Source of the DNA: Pilimelia terevasa
GTDB taxonomy: Bacteria > Actinomycetota > Actinomycetes > Mycobacteriales > Micromonosporaceae
Reading direction: 5' to 3'
Assembly: GCF_014647915.1 (NCBI RefSeq)
Contig: NZ_BMQC01000008.1
Location: 124,001 to 188,000 of the forward strand
DNA length: 64,000 nucleotides
Shown in pieces: positions 50,500 to 59,888 of the stretch. A program made the position numbers and the translations under genes. The notes under the pieces are model-generated. The model was given only the letters and a program-made list of their open reading frames with translations. It made no database searches and was not told the origin of the DNA. Each line of letters begins with the position of its first letter. The first letter of the stretch is position 1.

Positions 50500-52092
50500 A
50501 TGACCTATGACGTGATCGTCGTCGGCGGCGGGCACAACGGGCTCGTCGCCGCCGGGTACCTGGCGCGGGCCGGCTGGCGGGTCGTCGTCTGCGAGCGCCG
50601 CCCGGTGGTCGGGGGCGCGGCGGTCAGCGAGCGCCCGTTCGGGCCGGACTACACCGTGACGTCCCTGTCGTACGTCGTCTCGCTGCTGCCCCCCGACCTG
50701 GTCCGCGACCTGCGGCTGGCGCAGCACGGCTACCACGTGTACCCCCAGGGCCCGTACTTCGCGCCGCGGGCCGACGGCCGGGCCCTGCGGATGGCGACGG
50801 ACCCGCGGCGGCGGCACGCCTTCCTCAGCGAGTTCGGCAGGGCCGACGCCGACGCCTACGAGGAGTGGGACGCGTGGCTGGGACGGCTCGGCGCGACGGT
50901 CGGCCCGCTGCTGCACCAGATCCCGCCGAAGCTCGGCAGCCACCGCCCGGCGGACCTGCTAGGCCAGGCCGGCCTGCTGCGGCACCTGCGCCGGGTCGAC
51001 GTGCGCGCCGCCGTGGACCTGACGCGCCTGTTCACCGCGAGCATCGCCGACCTGGTGGAGCCGCGGTTCGCCTCGGACGCGGTGCGCGGCCTGCTCAGCG
51101 TCTCCGGGGTGATCGGTACGTGGGCGGGGCCGCGCAGCGCCGGCACCGGCTACGTGATGCTGCACCACCACGTCGGCGAGGTCGGCGGGCAGCAGGCCGC
51201 GTGGGGGTTCCCGCGCGGCGGCATGGGCGGGGTGAGCAACGCGCTCGCCGCGGCCGCCCGCGCGTTCGGGGCGGAGATCCGCTGCGCCGCCCCGGTCGAC
51301 CGGATCCTCACCGCGGGCGGCGCGGTGCGCGGGGTGGCGCTGGCCGACGGCACCGAACTGCGCGCCCCGACGGTCGTCACGACCGCCCACCCGCAGGTGT
51401 CCTTCCTGCGGCTGCTGGACCCGGCCGACCTGCCGGCCGACTTCGTCGCCGACATCCGCGGCTGGCAGACCCGCTCGGGCACGGTCAAGGTCAATTTCGC
51501 GGTGGACCGGCTGCCGGTCCTCGCCGCGCACCCGGAGCCGGACCCGGAGGTGTACGGCGGCACGATCGTGCTCGCCGAGTCGCTGGACGAGCTGGAGAAC
51601 GCCTACCAGGAGGCGGTCGCGGGCCGCCCGGCGACGGCGCCGTTCGCGGACATCTGCATCCCGTCGGTGGTGGACCCGACGCTGGCGCCCCAGGGGCGGC
51701 ACGTGGTGAGCGCGTTCACCCAGTGGGTGCCGCACACGTACGCGGCGGCGCCGCACGAGGCGGAGCTGGCCGCGTACGCCGACCGGCTGACCGCGCGGGT
51801 CGAGGCGGTCGCGCCGGGCTTCACGGCCTCGGTACTGCACCGGCAGGTGATCGGGCCGCACGCGATGGAGACGGAGTACGGGCTGGTCGGCGGCAACATC
51901 TTCCACGGCGAGCTGACCCCGGGCCAGATGTTCCACGCGCGGCCGGCCGCCGGGTACGCGGACCTGCGCACCCCGGTCCGCGGTCTGTACCAGGCCGGCA
52001 GCGCCACCCACGGCGGCGGGGGCGTGACGGGCATCCCGGGCCGCAACGTCGTGCGCCAGATCCTCGCCGACCGCCGCCCCCACCGCCGCTGA
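50500..52092 (+). CDS. FAD-dependent carotenoid desaturase-like oxidoreductase (PYROXD2 type)
   Basis: 530 residues from the ATG at 50500, preceded by a purine-rich AGTCGGGG. The N-terminal YDVIVVGGGHNGLVAAGYLARAGWRVVVCERRPVVGG binds FAD, and the C-terminal LYQAGSATHGGGGVTGIPGRNVVRQIL closes the flavin site, as in phytoene desaturase relatives. The middle region resembles PYROXD2-like oxidases rather than CrtI. No other carotenoid genes are near, so the substrate is open. The 279 bp upstream are very G+C-rich with GCC-type repeats and no gene. Confidence 0.88.
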   Translation: MTYDVIVVGGGHNGLVAAGYLARAGWRVVVCERRPVVGGAAVSERPFGPDYTVTSLSYVVSLLPPDLVRDLRLAQHGYHVYPQGPYFAPRADGRALRMATDPRRRHAFLSEFGRADADAYEEWDAWLGRLGATVGPLLHQIPPKLGSHRPADLLGQAGLLRHLRRVDVRAAVDLTRLFTASIADLVEPRFASDAVRGLLSVSGVIGTWAGPRSAGTGYVMLHHHVGEVGGQQAAWGFPRGGMGGVSNALAAAARAFGAEIRCAAPVDRILTAGGAVRGVALADGTELRAPTVVTTAHPQVSFLRLLDPADLPADFVADIRGWQTRSGTVKVNFAVDRLPVLAAHPEPDPEVYGGTIVLAESLDELENAYQEAVAGRPATAPFADICIPSVVDPTLAPQGRHVVSAFTQWVPHTYAAAPHEAELAAYADRLTARVEAVAPGFTASVLHRQVIGPHAMETEYGLVGGNIFHGELTPGQMFHARPAAGYADLRTPVRGLYQAGSATHGGGGVTGIPGRNVVRQILADRRPHRR

Positions 52093-52224
52093 GCGGCTGA
52101 AGGGGCCTCCGCACGGCAGACCCCCTCCGACGGTCGCCTTGCTGTCCCGGCGACGGGTGCTGTGGCCGGCGACTACCCCGCAAGGTTGCCGGGCGAGGCC
52201 CTGGCCGGGGCGGCGCCGGTGCGG

Positions 52225-53217
52225 TTACCGGTTCGCGGCGTCGGCGGCGAGGTCGGGGGAGTCGGCGGGCCGGGGTACACACAGCCAGAAGGCACGGGGC
52301 ATCACCTCGACAACCAGTCGGTCGCCGGGATCGATGAGGTCACCGTCGAGTTGGCGCGGCTGGGGCCGGTCGCTGACGACTTCGACGCGCGCCCCGCGGA
52401 AGGTCTCCACCGACGGGATCCGCCTCCTGCGCCGTACGAGCCCCCACGCCAACGTCGCCCACTTACGCAACGTACCGGGCGTCAGGATCGCGATGTCCAG
52501 CACGCCGTCGTCAGGTCGCGCCTCGCTCAGCAGCGGTACCCCGCCCTGTAGGCGACCTACGTTGGCGACGAGCACCGAACGGGCGCGCCGCCGCATCGGG
52601 GCGCCGCCGTCGACGCGGACGGTGACCTGCATCGGGCGGTCCCGCAGATGCCTGACGGCGCCGAGGACATAGGCGGGCCAGCCGATGCGCGCCTTGGCGG
52701 TGTCGGACGTGGCATCGAGCATGTGTGCGTCGAAGCCCATTCCCGCCATCACCGCGAAGTGCCGGCCCTCGACCCGGCCGACGTCGAGGCGCCGTAGGCC
52801 GCCCTCCAGCGCGACGGCCAGGCCGGCGCCCAGGTCGGTCGACAGCCCCAGGTTCGCGGCGAGCAGGTTGCCGGTCCCGGCCGGCAGGATCGCCATGGAC
52901 ACCTCGGTCCCGACCAGCGCGGAGACCGCCGACATCACGGTCCCGTCACCGCCACACACGAAGACCACCTCGGCACCCGACTCGACGGCCGCGCGGGTCT
53001 GTCCGAGGCCGGGATCCTGTGCGCTCGTCTCGCGCCACCGCGGGGCCGGCCAGCCGGCCCGCGACAGCGCCTCGTTGACGGTGTGCCGCAGCTCGGCGAG
53101 GTTGCTCACCTTCGACGGGTTGACGACAACGGCCGACCTGGGTGCCGGGTTGGTGCGGCGGGTCCCCTCGGTAACGGTCATCGGGAACCGGTAACGGTCA
53201 TCGCGACTCGCTCCCAT
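52225..53217 (-). CDS. Diacylglycerol/lipid kinase
   Basis: 330 residues if the ATG at 53217 is used; an ATG at 53181 (MTVTEG) is also possible, and neither has a strong ribosome site. The DAGK catalytic fold has VVVNPSKV at the start, VVFVCGGDGTVMSAVSAL for ATP binding, and MAILPAGTGNLLAANL. The later AVMAGMGFDAHMLD and QLDGDLI are also typical. It phosphorylates diacylglycerol or a related lipid (some actinobacterial ones act on sphingoid or isoprenoid alcohols). A direct repeat GTAACGGTCATCG (53171-53183 and 53191-53203) overlaps the two starts. Confidence 0.9.
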   Translation of the reverse strand: MGASRDDRYRFPMTVTEGTRRTNPAPRSAVVVNPSKVSNLAELRHTVNEALSRAGWPAPRWRETSAQDPGLGQTRAAVESGAEVVFVCGGDGTVMSAVSALVGTEVSMAILPAGTGNLLAANLGLSTDLGAGLAVALEGGLRRLDVGRVEGRHFAVMAGMGFDAHMLDATSDTAKARIGWPAYVLGAVRHLRDRPMQVTVRVDGGAPMRRRARSVLVANVGRLQGGVPLLSEARPDDGVLDIAILTPGTLRKWATLAWGLVRRRRRIPSVETFRGARVEVVSDRPQPRQLDGDLIDPGDRLVVEVMPRAFWLCVPRPADSPDLAADAANR

Positions 53218-53380
53218 CAGCAGATGTTCTCGCCACAGTTCGGACGGCGAAGCCGGCGATTGCGGCGCTGTACGCCGTCCGGGTGCGGAGTGCGGTCACC
53301 TGGCGCCGTCGGGGTGAGCGTAGCGGTGGCGGCGCGCACGACCGTTCGTGTGGGCCGAGACCGCCGACGAGATCCTCGAA

Positions 53381-53923
53381 TCACCGGCCCGATTCCGTAG
53401 CCAGGGCACGCAGTGTGTCCAGCGCGGCGCCCGGGGCGACCCGGGCGGCCAGCGCGGGGTCGGCGCGGACCAGGCCGAGCAGCAGGTGTGTCGTGTCCAG
53501 CTCCCGCTGCCGGAGGGCGATCGCCTCGCGCAACGCCAGTTCGAGCACCTTGCGCGCGGCCGGGCCGAATGGCGCGTGCCGGCGGCGGAACCAGCCGCGC
53601 GGGGCGGCGGCCGGCCGGTCCAGCGCACCCGGCCCGAAGCTGGCCTCGACGCTGGCGCGGACCGCCGCGACGTCGATCCCCAGGTCGGCGAGCGCGTCGA
53701 CCTCGACGTCGGTGATCGGGCCGTCGGCGGTGTCCCGCGCGGCGGCGGCGACCTCGGCCGCCCGGTCCAGGTCGACGCCGGCACCGGTCAGGACCGCGGG
53801 TCCGCGGCCGCCGCCGCCGAGCAGGGCGAGCCACAGGGCGGGCAGGTCGACGGTCGCGCCGTCGGACCGTTCGACCGCGGCGACGACCACCTCGCGGGCG
53901 GCCTCGGTGAACCTCTCGAACAT
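53381..53923 (-). CDS. Clp N-terminal-domain protein without an ATPase
   Basis: 180 residues. Two Clp-N-like repeats: [22 protein letters not shown] and [36 protein letters not shown], the latter an almost perfect ClpC N-domain repeat. No AAA+ domain follows, so it cannot be an unfoldase itself and may compete for or deliver Clp substrates. It is 3 bp downstream of the small HTH gene and clearly co-transcribed with it under the operator at 54166-54210. Confidence 0.88.
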   Translation of the reverse strand: MFERFTEAAREVVVAAVERSDGATVDLPALWLALLGGGGRGPAVLTGAGVDLDRAAEVAAAARDTADGPITDVEVDALADLGIDVAAVRASVEASFGPGALDRPAAAPRGWFRRRHAPFGPAARKVLELALREAIALRQRELDTTHLLLGLVRADPALAARVAPGAALDTLRALATESGR

Positions 53924-53926
53924 CGG

Positions 53927-54163
53927 TCACTCCTCCCGGGACGGCGGCAGGGCGGACCGGCCGGCGTGCTTCTTGTGGACGGCCTGCTTGCTGACCTCCA
54001 GGACGGTGGCGATGTCCTGCCAGGACCAGCCGCGCCGGCGGGCGTTGTCGACCTGGAGGGACTCCAGGCGTTCGAGCAGCCGGCGCAGGGCGCGGACGGC
54101 CACGAGCCCCTGGCGGGGGTCGGTGCCGCCGGCCGCGCCGACGAGCGTCGCGGTGTCACTCAT
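53927..54163 (-). CDS. Small helix-turn-helix protein, probable autorepressor
   Basis: 78 residues. The HTH spans about residues 42-66: [29 protein letters not shown], resembling sigma-like or Trp-repressor-like actinobacterial regulators found beside Clp-N proteins. The ATG begins only 2 bp after a 16-bp palindrome, and the deduced -10 hexamer ends 6 bp before the ATG, so the mRNA is probably leaderless. It likely binds its own promoter and controls the coupled Clp-N gene. Confidence 0.88.
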   Translation of the reverse strand: MSDTATLVGAAGGTDPRQGLVAVRALRRLLERLESLQVDNARRRGWSWQDIATVLEVSKQAVHKKHAGRSALPPSREE

Positions 54164-54210
54164 TCGTCAACCTTAGTTGACATGACCGCGATTCGTCAAC
54201 CTTGGTTGAC
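54164..54210 (-). promoter_or_regulatory. Leaderless promoter overlapped by two 16-bp palindromic operators
   Basis: Two palindromes, GTCAACCTTAGTTGAC (54166-54181) and GTCAACCTTGGTTGAC (54195-54210), are 29 bp apart centre to centre. On the minus strand TTGACG (54194-54199) is a consensus -35 and TAAGGT (54170-54175) a good -10, 18 bp apart, and the ATG is 6 bp after the -10. Each operator covers one promoter element. The start point predicted is at or next to the ATG. Confidence 0.8.
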
Positions 54211-54316
54211 GGCCGTCGGCCATCCCACGAAGAGCCGGGAAACGCGGGTGCCTGCGGCGTCGTTCGGCCGCCCGGCGCACCCCGCGCGCGCCGGCCACCG
54301 AGTAGGCTCGTACCTC

Positions 54317-55579
54317 GTGATCGACCTTCGCCTGGTCCGGGAGGACCCCGACGCCGTCCGCGCCAGCCAGCGCCTGCGGGGCGAGCCGGAGTCCGCCGTG
54401 GACGACCTGCTCGCCGCCGACGAGCGGCGGCGGCTGGCGGTCCAGGCGTTCGAGGCGCTGCGGGCGGAGCAGAAGGTGCTCGGCCGGCAGGTGCCCGCGG
54501 CCGCGGGCGACGAGCGGGCCGCCCTGCTGGCCAAGACGAAGGACCTGGCCGCCGAGGTCAGGCGCACCGAGGGCGTCGTCGCCGCGCGGGACGCCGACCT
54601 GCGCGCGGCCCAGCTCGCGCTGCCCAACGTCGTCGCGGCGGGCGTACCGGCCGGCGGCGAGGACGACTACGTGGTGCTGCGCGAGGTCGGCACCCCGCCG
54701 GACATCGCCGACCCGCGCGACCACCTGGAGCTGGGCGAGCGGCTCGGCGCCATCGACATCGAGCGCGGCGCGAAGGTCTCCGGCTCCCGCTTCTACTTCC
54801 TGCGCGGCGTCGGCGCCCAGCTCCAGCTCGCGATGTTCCAGCTCGCGGTCGCGCAGGCCGTGGAGCGCGGGTTCGTGCCGATGATCACCCCGGCGCTGGT
54901 CAAGCCGGCCTCGATGGAGGGCACCGGCTTCCTCGGCGCCCACGCCGCCGAGGTGTACCGCCTGGAGGCCGACGACCTGTACCTGGTCGGGACCTCCGAG
55001 GTGCCGCTGGCGGCGTACCACGGCGACGAGATCCTCGACCTGTCCGCGCCGGTGCGGTACGCGGGCTGGTCGTCCTGCTTCCGCCGCGAGGCCGGCTCGT
55101 ACGGCCGGGACACCCGCGGGATCATCCGCGTGCACCAGTTCGACAAGGTCGAGATGTTCTCCTACTGCCGCCCCGAGGACGCCGCGGCCGAGCACGCGGC
55201 GCTGCTGGCAATGGAGGAGGAGATGCTGGCCAAGGTGGAGCTGCCGTACCGCGTGATCGACGTGGCGGCCGGCGACCTGGGCTCCAGCGCCGCCCGCAAG
55301 TACGACTGCGAGGCGTGGGTGCCCAGCCAGGGCCGGTACCGCGAGGTCACGTCCACGTCGAACTGCACGACGTTCCAGGCCCGCCGGCTCGGCGTCCGGT
55401 ACCGCGACGCCGAGGGCCGCACGCAGGTCGCCGCGACCCTCAACGGGACCCTGGCGACGACCCGCTGGCTGGTGGCGATTCTGGAGAACCACCAGCAGCC
55501 CGACGGCGCGGTCCGGGTCCCCGCGGCGCTGCGCCCGTACCTCGGCGGCCGCGAGCTGCTGGAGCCCGTCGCCGGCTGA
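54317..55579 (+). CDS. serS: Seryl-tRNA synthetase
   Basis: 420 residues from the GTG at 54317. The N-terminal 100 residues are the coiled-coil tRNA-binding arm ([22 protein letters not shown] ... [14 protein letters not shown]). Class II motifs: motif 2 [21 protein letters not shown] and motif 3 [19 protein letters not shown]. It charges tRNA-Ser. Between it and the HTH gene lies the operator region; no clear promoter for serS can be pinned, as the TTGACA at 54177 lacks a fitting -10. Confidence 0.96.
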   Translation: MIDLRLVREDPDAVRASQRLRGEPESAVDDLLAADERRRLAVQAFEALRAEQKVLGRQVPAAAGDERAALLAKTKDLAAEVRRTEGVVAARDADLRAAQLALPNVVAAGVPAGGEDDYVVLREVGTPPDIADPRDHLELGERLGAIDIERGAKVSGSRFYFLRGVGAQLQLAMFQLAVAQAVERGFVPMITPALVKPASMEGTGFLGAHAAEVYRLEADDLYLVGTSEVPLAAYHGDEILDLSAPVRYAGWSSCFRREAGSYGRDTRGIIRVHQFDKVEMFSYCRPEDAAAEHAALLAMEEEMLAKVELPYRVIDVAAGDLGSSAARKYDCEAWVPSQGRYREVTSTSNCTTFQARRLGVRYRDAEGRTQVAATLNGTLATTRWLVAILENHQQPDGAVRVPAALRPYLGGRELLEPVAG

Positions 55580-55744
55580 CCGTCCGCCCCGGCCGCGCGT
55601 CCGAGCCGCGCCGGGACGTCACGTCGAGTTCCGGCGCCGCTCGGACGATATTGGTGGCCCGGCTGGCGTGCCGGCGGTACGGTTGCTGCCCCGTCCGGCG
55701 CGGCGGAGGTGCTGTCGCGGCCGGCGGAGGGGTGAGGAGGCACC

Positions 55745-56593
55745 ATGCCGCGGCCGGAACTGCCGAAGCTCGTCGCCACCGATCTGGACGGCACGCTCGT
55801 CCGCAGCGACGACACGGTGTCCGCCTACACCCACGCCGTCCTCGACCGCGTCCGCGCCGCCGGCATCCCCATCGTGGGCGCCACCGGCCGCGGCCCGCGG
55901 CTGACGGAGCTGACCCGCAACGACATCCGCGCGGCCGACTACCTCGTCCTCGCGGGCGGCGGCTGGGTGATCGACCAGCGCGACCCGCACGGCCCGGTCA
56001 ACCTCTCCGAGCGCCGCATCCCGGGCCAGGTGCTCGGCCCGCTGATCGCGGACCTGGAGGCGGCGGTCGGCCCGCTGACGGTGATGGTCGAGGCGCTGGA
56101 GGACCCCGGCGCCTCGCTGTGGGGCGACTACGACCCGGCCTGGCGGTACCCCGAGCGGTTCGAGGCCCGGCCCCGGCACGAGTGCGTCGTCGGCGACGTG
56201 ATCAAGGCATTCGCCCGGCACCCCGACCGGCACGTCGACGACCTGCTGGCGGTCGCCCAGCGGGTGGCGGGGGACCGGGCGACCGTGACCCAGGCGGGCC
56301 TCGGGTTCATCGAGATCCTGCCGCCGGGCGCCGACAAGGCCGCCGGCCTGAAGATCGTCACCGACGCGCTGGGCCTGGAACCGGCCGACGTCCTCGTCTT
56401 CGGCGACCAGCCGATCGACCTGGCGATGTTCGCGTGGGCCGGCTGGGGGCGGGTCGCGGTCGCCAACGCCCACCCCGCGGTCCGGGCGGCGGCGGACCAC
56501 GTCGCCGCCAGCAACGACGCCGACGGCGTCGCCCGCTACCTGGACGCCCTGCTGGCCCGCCCGCAGGCGGCCCCGCAGCCGCGCGCCGCCTGA
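55745..56593 (+). CDS. Cof-type HAD phosphatase
   Basis: 282 residues, ATG with GAGGAGG upstream. Motif I is VATDLDGTLVRSDD, motif II GATGRG, and motif III has the lysine in PPGADKAAGLKIV. Motif IV reads GDQPIDLAMF, where the usual asparagine of GDxxND is isoleucine; the second Asp is kept. The Cof-type cap lies between. It probably dephosphorylates small sugar or nucleotide phosphates. It is 165 bp downstream of serS, an arrangement seen in several actinobacteria. Confidence 0.9.
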   Translation: MPRPELPKLVATDLDGTLVRSDDTVSAYTHAVLDRVRAAGIPIVGATGRGPRLTELTRNDIRAADYLVLAGGGWVIDQRDPHGPVNLSERRIPGQVLGPLIADLEAAVGPLTVMVEALEDPGASLWGDYDPAWRYPERFEARPRHECVVGDVIKAFARHPDRHVDDLLAVAQRVAGDRATVTQAGLGFIEILPPGADKAAGLKIVTDALGLEPADVLVFGDQPIDLAMFAWAGWGRVAVANAHPAVRAAADHVAASNDADGVARYLDALLARPQAAPQPRAA

Positions 56594-56594
56594 C

Positions 56595-56625
56595 CCGCGG
56601 CGGCCGGCGCGCCCGGCCGCCGCGG
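56595..56625. terminator. Perfect 13-bp hairpin between HAD and bpa genes
   Basis: CCGCGGCGGCCGG (56595-56607) pairs with CCGGCCGCCGCGG (56613-56625) around CGCGC, directly after the HAD stop and before the convergent bpa stop. A strong bidirectional terminator. Confidence 0.85.
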
Positions 56626-56630
56626 ACTGG

Positions 56631-57215
56631 TCAGAGGTACTGGCCCGTGCCCGAGTGGGGGGCGGGGCGGTCGCCGGCCACCGGCTCCGCCGGGACGGCG
56701 CCCGGCGGCAGCGCCGGCCGCCCGCGCATCTGCTCCAACTGCATCCGCGCCGCCATCTGCTGGGCGACGAGGGTGGCCTGGATGCCGTGGAACAGCCCCT
56801 CCAGCCAGCCGACGAGCTGCGCCTGGGCGATCCGCAGCTCCGGCTCGCTGGGCGTGCTGCCCTCCTCGAACGGCAGCGACAGCCGCTCCAGCTCGCTCTG
56901 GAGCTCCGGCGCCAGGCCATCCTCCAGTTCGGTGATCGAGCGGCGGTGGATGTCGGCGAGGCGCTGCCGGCCGGCCTCGTCCAGCGGCGCCGCCCGGACC
57001 TCCTCCAGAAGCTGTTTGATCATGCTGCCGACGCGCATCACCTTCGCCGGCTGTTCGATGAGGCGGGCGGGGTCGTCGCCGTCGGCGTCCCCGGCCCCCT
57101 CCGCCATCTTCACCGGGCTGCCGTCGGGGCCGACCACCACGACGGTCGGCTGCTGCGGCTGGTCGGGGGAGGCGGCGTTCTTGGCGGGGGTGGACTGCGG
57201 TGCGTCGTCGGTCAT
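56631..57215 (-). CDS. bpa: Bacterial proteasome activator
   Basis: 194 residues from the ATG at 57215 (an in-frame ATG at 57224 is possible). After a disordered acidic N-terminus (about 50 residues), the four-helix bundle includes AKVMRVGSMIKQLLEEVRAAPLDEAGR and a long helix around PELRIAQAQLVGWLEGLFHGIQATL. The protein ends with GQYL, the motif that docks in the 20S proteasome alpha-ring and opens the gate without ATP. It marks an actinobacterium with a proteasome. Proteasome genes are not in the window. Confidence 0.93.
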   Translation of the reverse strand: MTDDAPQSTPAKNAASPDQPQQPTVVVVGPDGSPVKMAEGAGDADGDDPARLIEQPAKVMRVGSMIKQLLEEVRAAPLDEAGRQRLADIHRRSITELEDGLAPELQSELERLSLPFEEGSTPSEPELRIAQAQLVGWLEGLFHGIQATLVAQQMAARMQLEQMRGRPALPPGAVPAEPVAGDRPAPHSGTGQYL

Positions 57216-57718
57216 GGGGTCCATCTTGGCGCACGCTCGCGCGGCCTGCCACCGCGCCACCGGCGGCGGTACCCGTGGACGAATGTGCTCTTTACGGTCG
57301 CTCGGGGACGCGGGGCTCGCTTGTGGCACGACTGTTCGGCTAGCGTCCCCCGTAGTCGTCCGCCTCCGCGCCGCGCGGCCCTCACCGGCCGGCCCGGCAG
57401 CGGGGGGACCCGTCGGCCCGGCGCTTGGATCGTTCTTCCGGGCGCCGCGGTACGCGTCGGCCGTGTCCGCGGGGTACGTCCCGCGGAGACCGTTCTGTGG
57501 GGGAGCGGTGCGGCCGGGGCAGCGGCGGGGCTGGCACCCGCACCCGTCGCCGATGGCGGGCCCGGCGCCATGGGGCGACAGGGGGCGGTCGCCGTCCGTC
57601 CGGCCAGGAGGCGCCGGCGGGAGGTGGATCGAGGCCCTTCGCTGGTTGACGGCAGGGTACGGGGGACTGTACAACCGCGAATCGGGGCGTAAACGGGTAG
57701 GCATACTGGGGAGGACCC
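57216..57718. other. 503-bp gap between bpa and a binding lipoprotein gene
   Basis: No convincing gene. The left part (57270-57350) is moderately AT-rich and may hold the bpa promoter. The right end contains TTGACG near 57645 and a GGGGAGG ribosome site for the lipoprotein gene. The middle is G+C-rich, with several short hairpins, none matching a riboswitch that I know. Confidence 0.6.
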
Positions 57719-58909
57719 GTGTCGCAAATCAAGTGCCGGCGTGCGCTCCGGCTGCTCGCCGGCGCGGTGGTCGTCGTGACCCTGGGCGGGTGCGGCGCGT
57801 CCGCCGAGCCGGGCGACGAGGTCGCGGCGGTCAGCGACCGGACCGTGTCCGTCGGCCTGCTGCTGCCCACCTCCGGCGTCAACAAGGCCGTGGGCGACGA
57901 CATGCGGCGCGGCTTCGCGCTGTACCTGCGCCGGCACGGCGGCATCCTCGGCGGCCACCGCGTCCAGGTGGAGACCGCCGACGAGGGCGAGACCGCCGAC
58001 AGCGGCCGGGCCGGCCTGGCCGAACTGGTCGGCAAGGGGGTGGCCGCCGTGGCGGGCGTCGCCTCGCCGGACGTCCTCAGCGCGCTGCGCGACCCGATCC
58101 GGGCGGCGAAGATCCCGCTGATCGGCGTGAACGGCTCTCCGGCGAGCCTCCAGGGCGAGATCTTCGTCTGGCGCACGTCCTACGTGGGCACCGACCCCGG
58201 CCTGGCGATGGGCCGGTACATGGCGGAGAACGTCAGCGGCCGGGTGGTCATGGTGCTGCCGGACCAGCGCGGCGGGCAGGACGTGCTCGACGGGTTCCGG
58301 GACGGCTTCGGCACCGACGCCCGGCTGGACCGGGAGCCGATGTTCGCGGGCGCCGCCGCCAACCCGGGCAAGGGCGCGTACGCGGGCCTGGTCCGGCAGA
58401 TCCGGCAGCGCCGCCCGGCGGCGGTGTTCGCGGCACTGACCGGTCCGGCGGCGGCGGAGTTCGTCCGGGAGTACCGGTCGGCGGGCGTCACGGCCGGCCT
58501 GTACGGCACCGGGTTCCTGACCGAGGGCACCGGCGTCGCCGAGGCGGGCGCCCCGGCCGTGGGCATCACCACGGCGCTGAACTACTCGGCCGACCTGCCG
58601 TACCCGGCCAACCGGGTCTTCGCCTCCGCGTACCGCAAGGAGCACGGCGCGGCGCCGACGACCTACGCGATGGCCGCCTACGACGCCGCGGCCGTGCTGG
58701 ACCGGGCGGTCCAGCTCGCCAAGGGTGACCTGAGCGCCCAGACCATCAACCTGCACCTGGGCCGCGTCGGCCAGGTCGACAGCCCGCGCGGGCTGTGGCA
58801 GTTCAACCAGTCCCGCACGCCCCAGCAGAAGTGGTACCTGCGCGAGGTCCGGGCCGACGGCCAGGTCACCTCCAACGTCGTCATCCGCGAACTGGCGACC
58901 CTCGGTTGA
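57719..58909 (+). CDS. Branched-chain amino-acid-type ABC substrate-binding lipoprotein
   Basis: 396 residues from the GTG at 57719. The lipoprotein signal VVVVTLGGCGAS contains a proper lipobox with Cys near residue 25. VSVGLLLPTSGVNKAVGDDMRRGFALYL is a LivJ/LivK-type ligand-binding start, with the typical FVWRTSYVGTDPGLAMGRYM and MVLPDQRGGQDVLDGFRDGF later, and PTTYAMAAYDAAAVLDRAV near the end. No permease or ATPase gene is near, so it is an orphan binding protein or a sensor component. Ligand unknown. Confidence 0.9.
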   Translation: MSQIKCRRALRLLAGAVVVVTLGGCGASAEPGDEVAAVSDRTVSVGLLLPTSGVNKAVGDDMRRGFALYLRRHGGILGGHRVQVETADEGETADSGRAGLAELVGKGVAAVAGVASPDVLSALRDPIRAAKIPLIGVNGSPASLQGEIFVWRTSYVGTDPGLAMGRYMAENVSGRVVMVLPDQRGGQDVLDGFRDGFGTDARLDREPMFAGAAANPGKGAYAGLVRQIRQRRPAAVFAALTGPAAAEFVREYRSAGVTAGLYGTGFLTEGTGVAEAGAPAVGITTALNYSADLPYPANRVFASAYRKEHGAAPTTYAMAAYDAAAVLDRAVQLAKGDLSAQTINLHLGRVGQVDSPRGLWQFNQSRTPQQKWYLREVRADGQVTSNVVIRELATLG

Positions 58910-58923
58910 CCGGCCGCGCCGGG

Positions 58924-59742
58924 TCAGCGGCGCAGTTCGGCGACGCAGCACTTCACGCTGCCGCCGCCCTTCTTCAGCTCGGACAGGTCGACGGGCACCG
59001 GGTGGTAGCCGGCGGCGGCCAGCGTGCGGGCCAGGCCGGCGCACTCGGTGTTGAGCACGACGTTGCGGCCGTCGCTGACCAGGTTCAGGCCGAACGCCAT
59101 CGCGTCCTCGCGCGGCGCGACGACGGCGTCGGGGAACAGTTGGCGCAGCACCCGCTGCGAGGAGTCCGAGAAGGCCGCGGGGTAGTAGACGACGTTGCCG
59201 TCGTCGAGCGCGGCCAGTGCCGTGTCGAGGTGGTAGAAGTGCGGGTCGACCAGCTTGAGGCTGATCACCGGGCGGCCGAGGGCCTCCTGGGCCTCGCCGT
59301 GGGCGTCGGTCTCGGTGCGGAAACCGAAGCCGGCCAGGATCAGGCCGCCGTGGGCGGCGGGCAGGTACGCGAAGTCGCCCTCGCCCTCGTTGACGACCGT
59401 CGGCGGGACGAACCGCCAGCCGGCGTCCTCGTAGAACCGCTGGTGCGCCTTGGCCTCCGCGGCGCGCTGCGGGTACTTGAACTGGGCGCCGTAGGCCACC
59501 CCGTCGACCACGAAGGCGCCGTTGGCGGCGAAGACCATGTCGGGCAGGCCGGGCTCGGGCGCCAGCTCGCACACCTCGTGGCCCAGGCCGGCGAGGGTGT
59601 CGCGCAGGTCGGTCCACTGCGCGACCGCGTGGGCGGTGTCGACCGCGATGTCCGGGTCCATCCACGGATTGATCACGTACTCCACGGTGAAGTGGGTAGG
59701 CGGGCACAGCAGGTAGCTCCGCTGCCGGGCGAGTCGTTCCAT
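58924..59742 (-). CDS. Dimethylarginine dimethylaminohydrolase-like (DDAH) enzyme
   Basis: 272 residues from the ATG at 59742 (AAGGGA upstream). Guanidine-modifying fold: PDMVFAANGAFVVDG, NEGEGDFAYLPA, VDPHFYHLDTALAALD with the active His, and the nucleophilic Cys in GGGSVKCCVAELRR at the very C-terminus. It hydrolyses a methylated arginine or related guanidine to citrulline plus an amine; some relatives act on other substrates. It is divergent from an Lrp-type regulator, which likely controls it through the intervening 146 bp. Confidence 0.88.
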   Translation of the reverse strand: MERLARQRSYLLCPPTHFTVEYVINPWMDPDIAVDTAHAVAQWTDLRDTLAGLGHEVCELAPEPGLPDMVFAANGAFVVDGVAYGAQFKYPQRAAEAKAHQRFYEDAGWRFVPPTVVNEGEGDFAYLPAAHGGLILAGFGFRTETDAHGEAQEALGRPVISLKLVDPHFYHLDTALAALDDGNVVYYPAAFSDSSQRVLRQLFPDAVVAPREDAMAFGLNLVSDGRNVVLNTECAGLARTLAAAGYHPVPVDLSELKKGGGSVKCCVAELRR

Positions 59743-59888
59743 CGGCTGTCCCTTCCCGTATCCCTCGTCACCTAAGTGACTGCACGACGCCGCCCCGGGG
59801 CCGGATCCGGCCTCAGTGCGGTGACTAAGAGTAAGTAGCGTGCCGGCTGCACAAACAGTAGGCAATCTTGCGTGGGAGCGTCGGAACA

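Noticed and set aside
53171-53203. Direct repeat GTAACGGTCATCG as an operator
   Set aside because: It covers the two alternative start codons of the lipid kinase and reads as coding; it may be a small duplication only.
57216-57718. A riboswitch in the long leader before the binding lipoprotein
   Set aside because: The region has hairpins but no B12, ydaO, SAM, glycine or TPP consensus that I can recognise.
54202-58728. A 1508-codon plus-strand open frame across serS, HAD and beyond
   Set aside because: It is an out-of-frame shadow caused by high G+C codon bias, Arg/Pro/Gly-rich with no domains; the real genes in this span use other frames.
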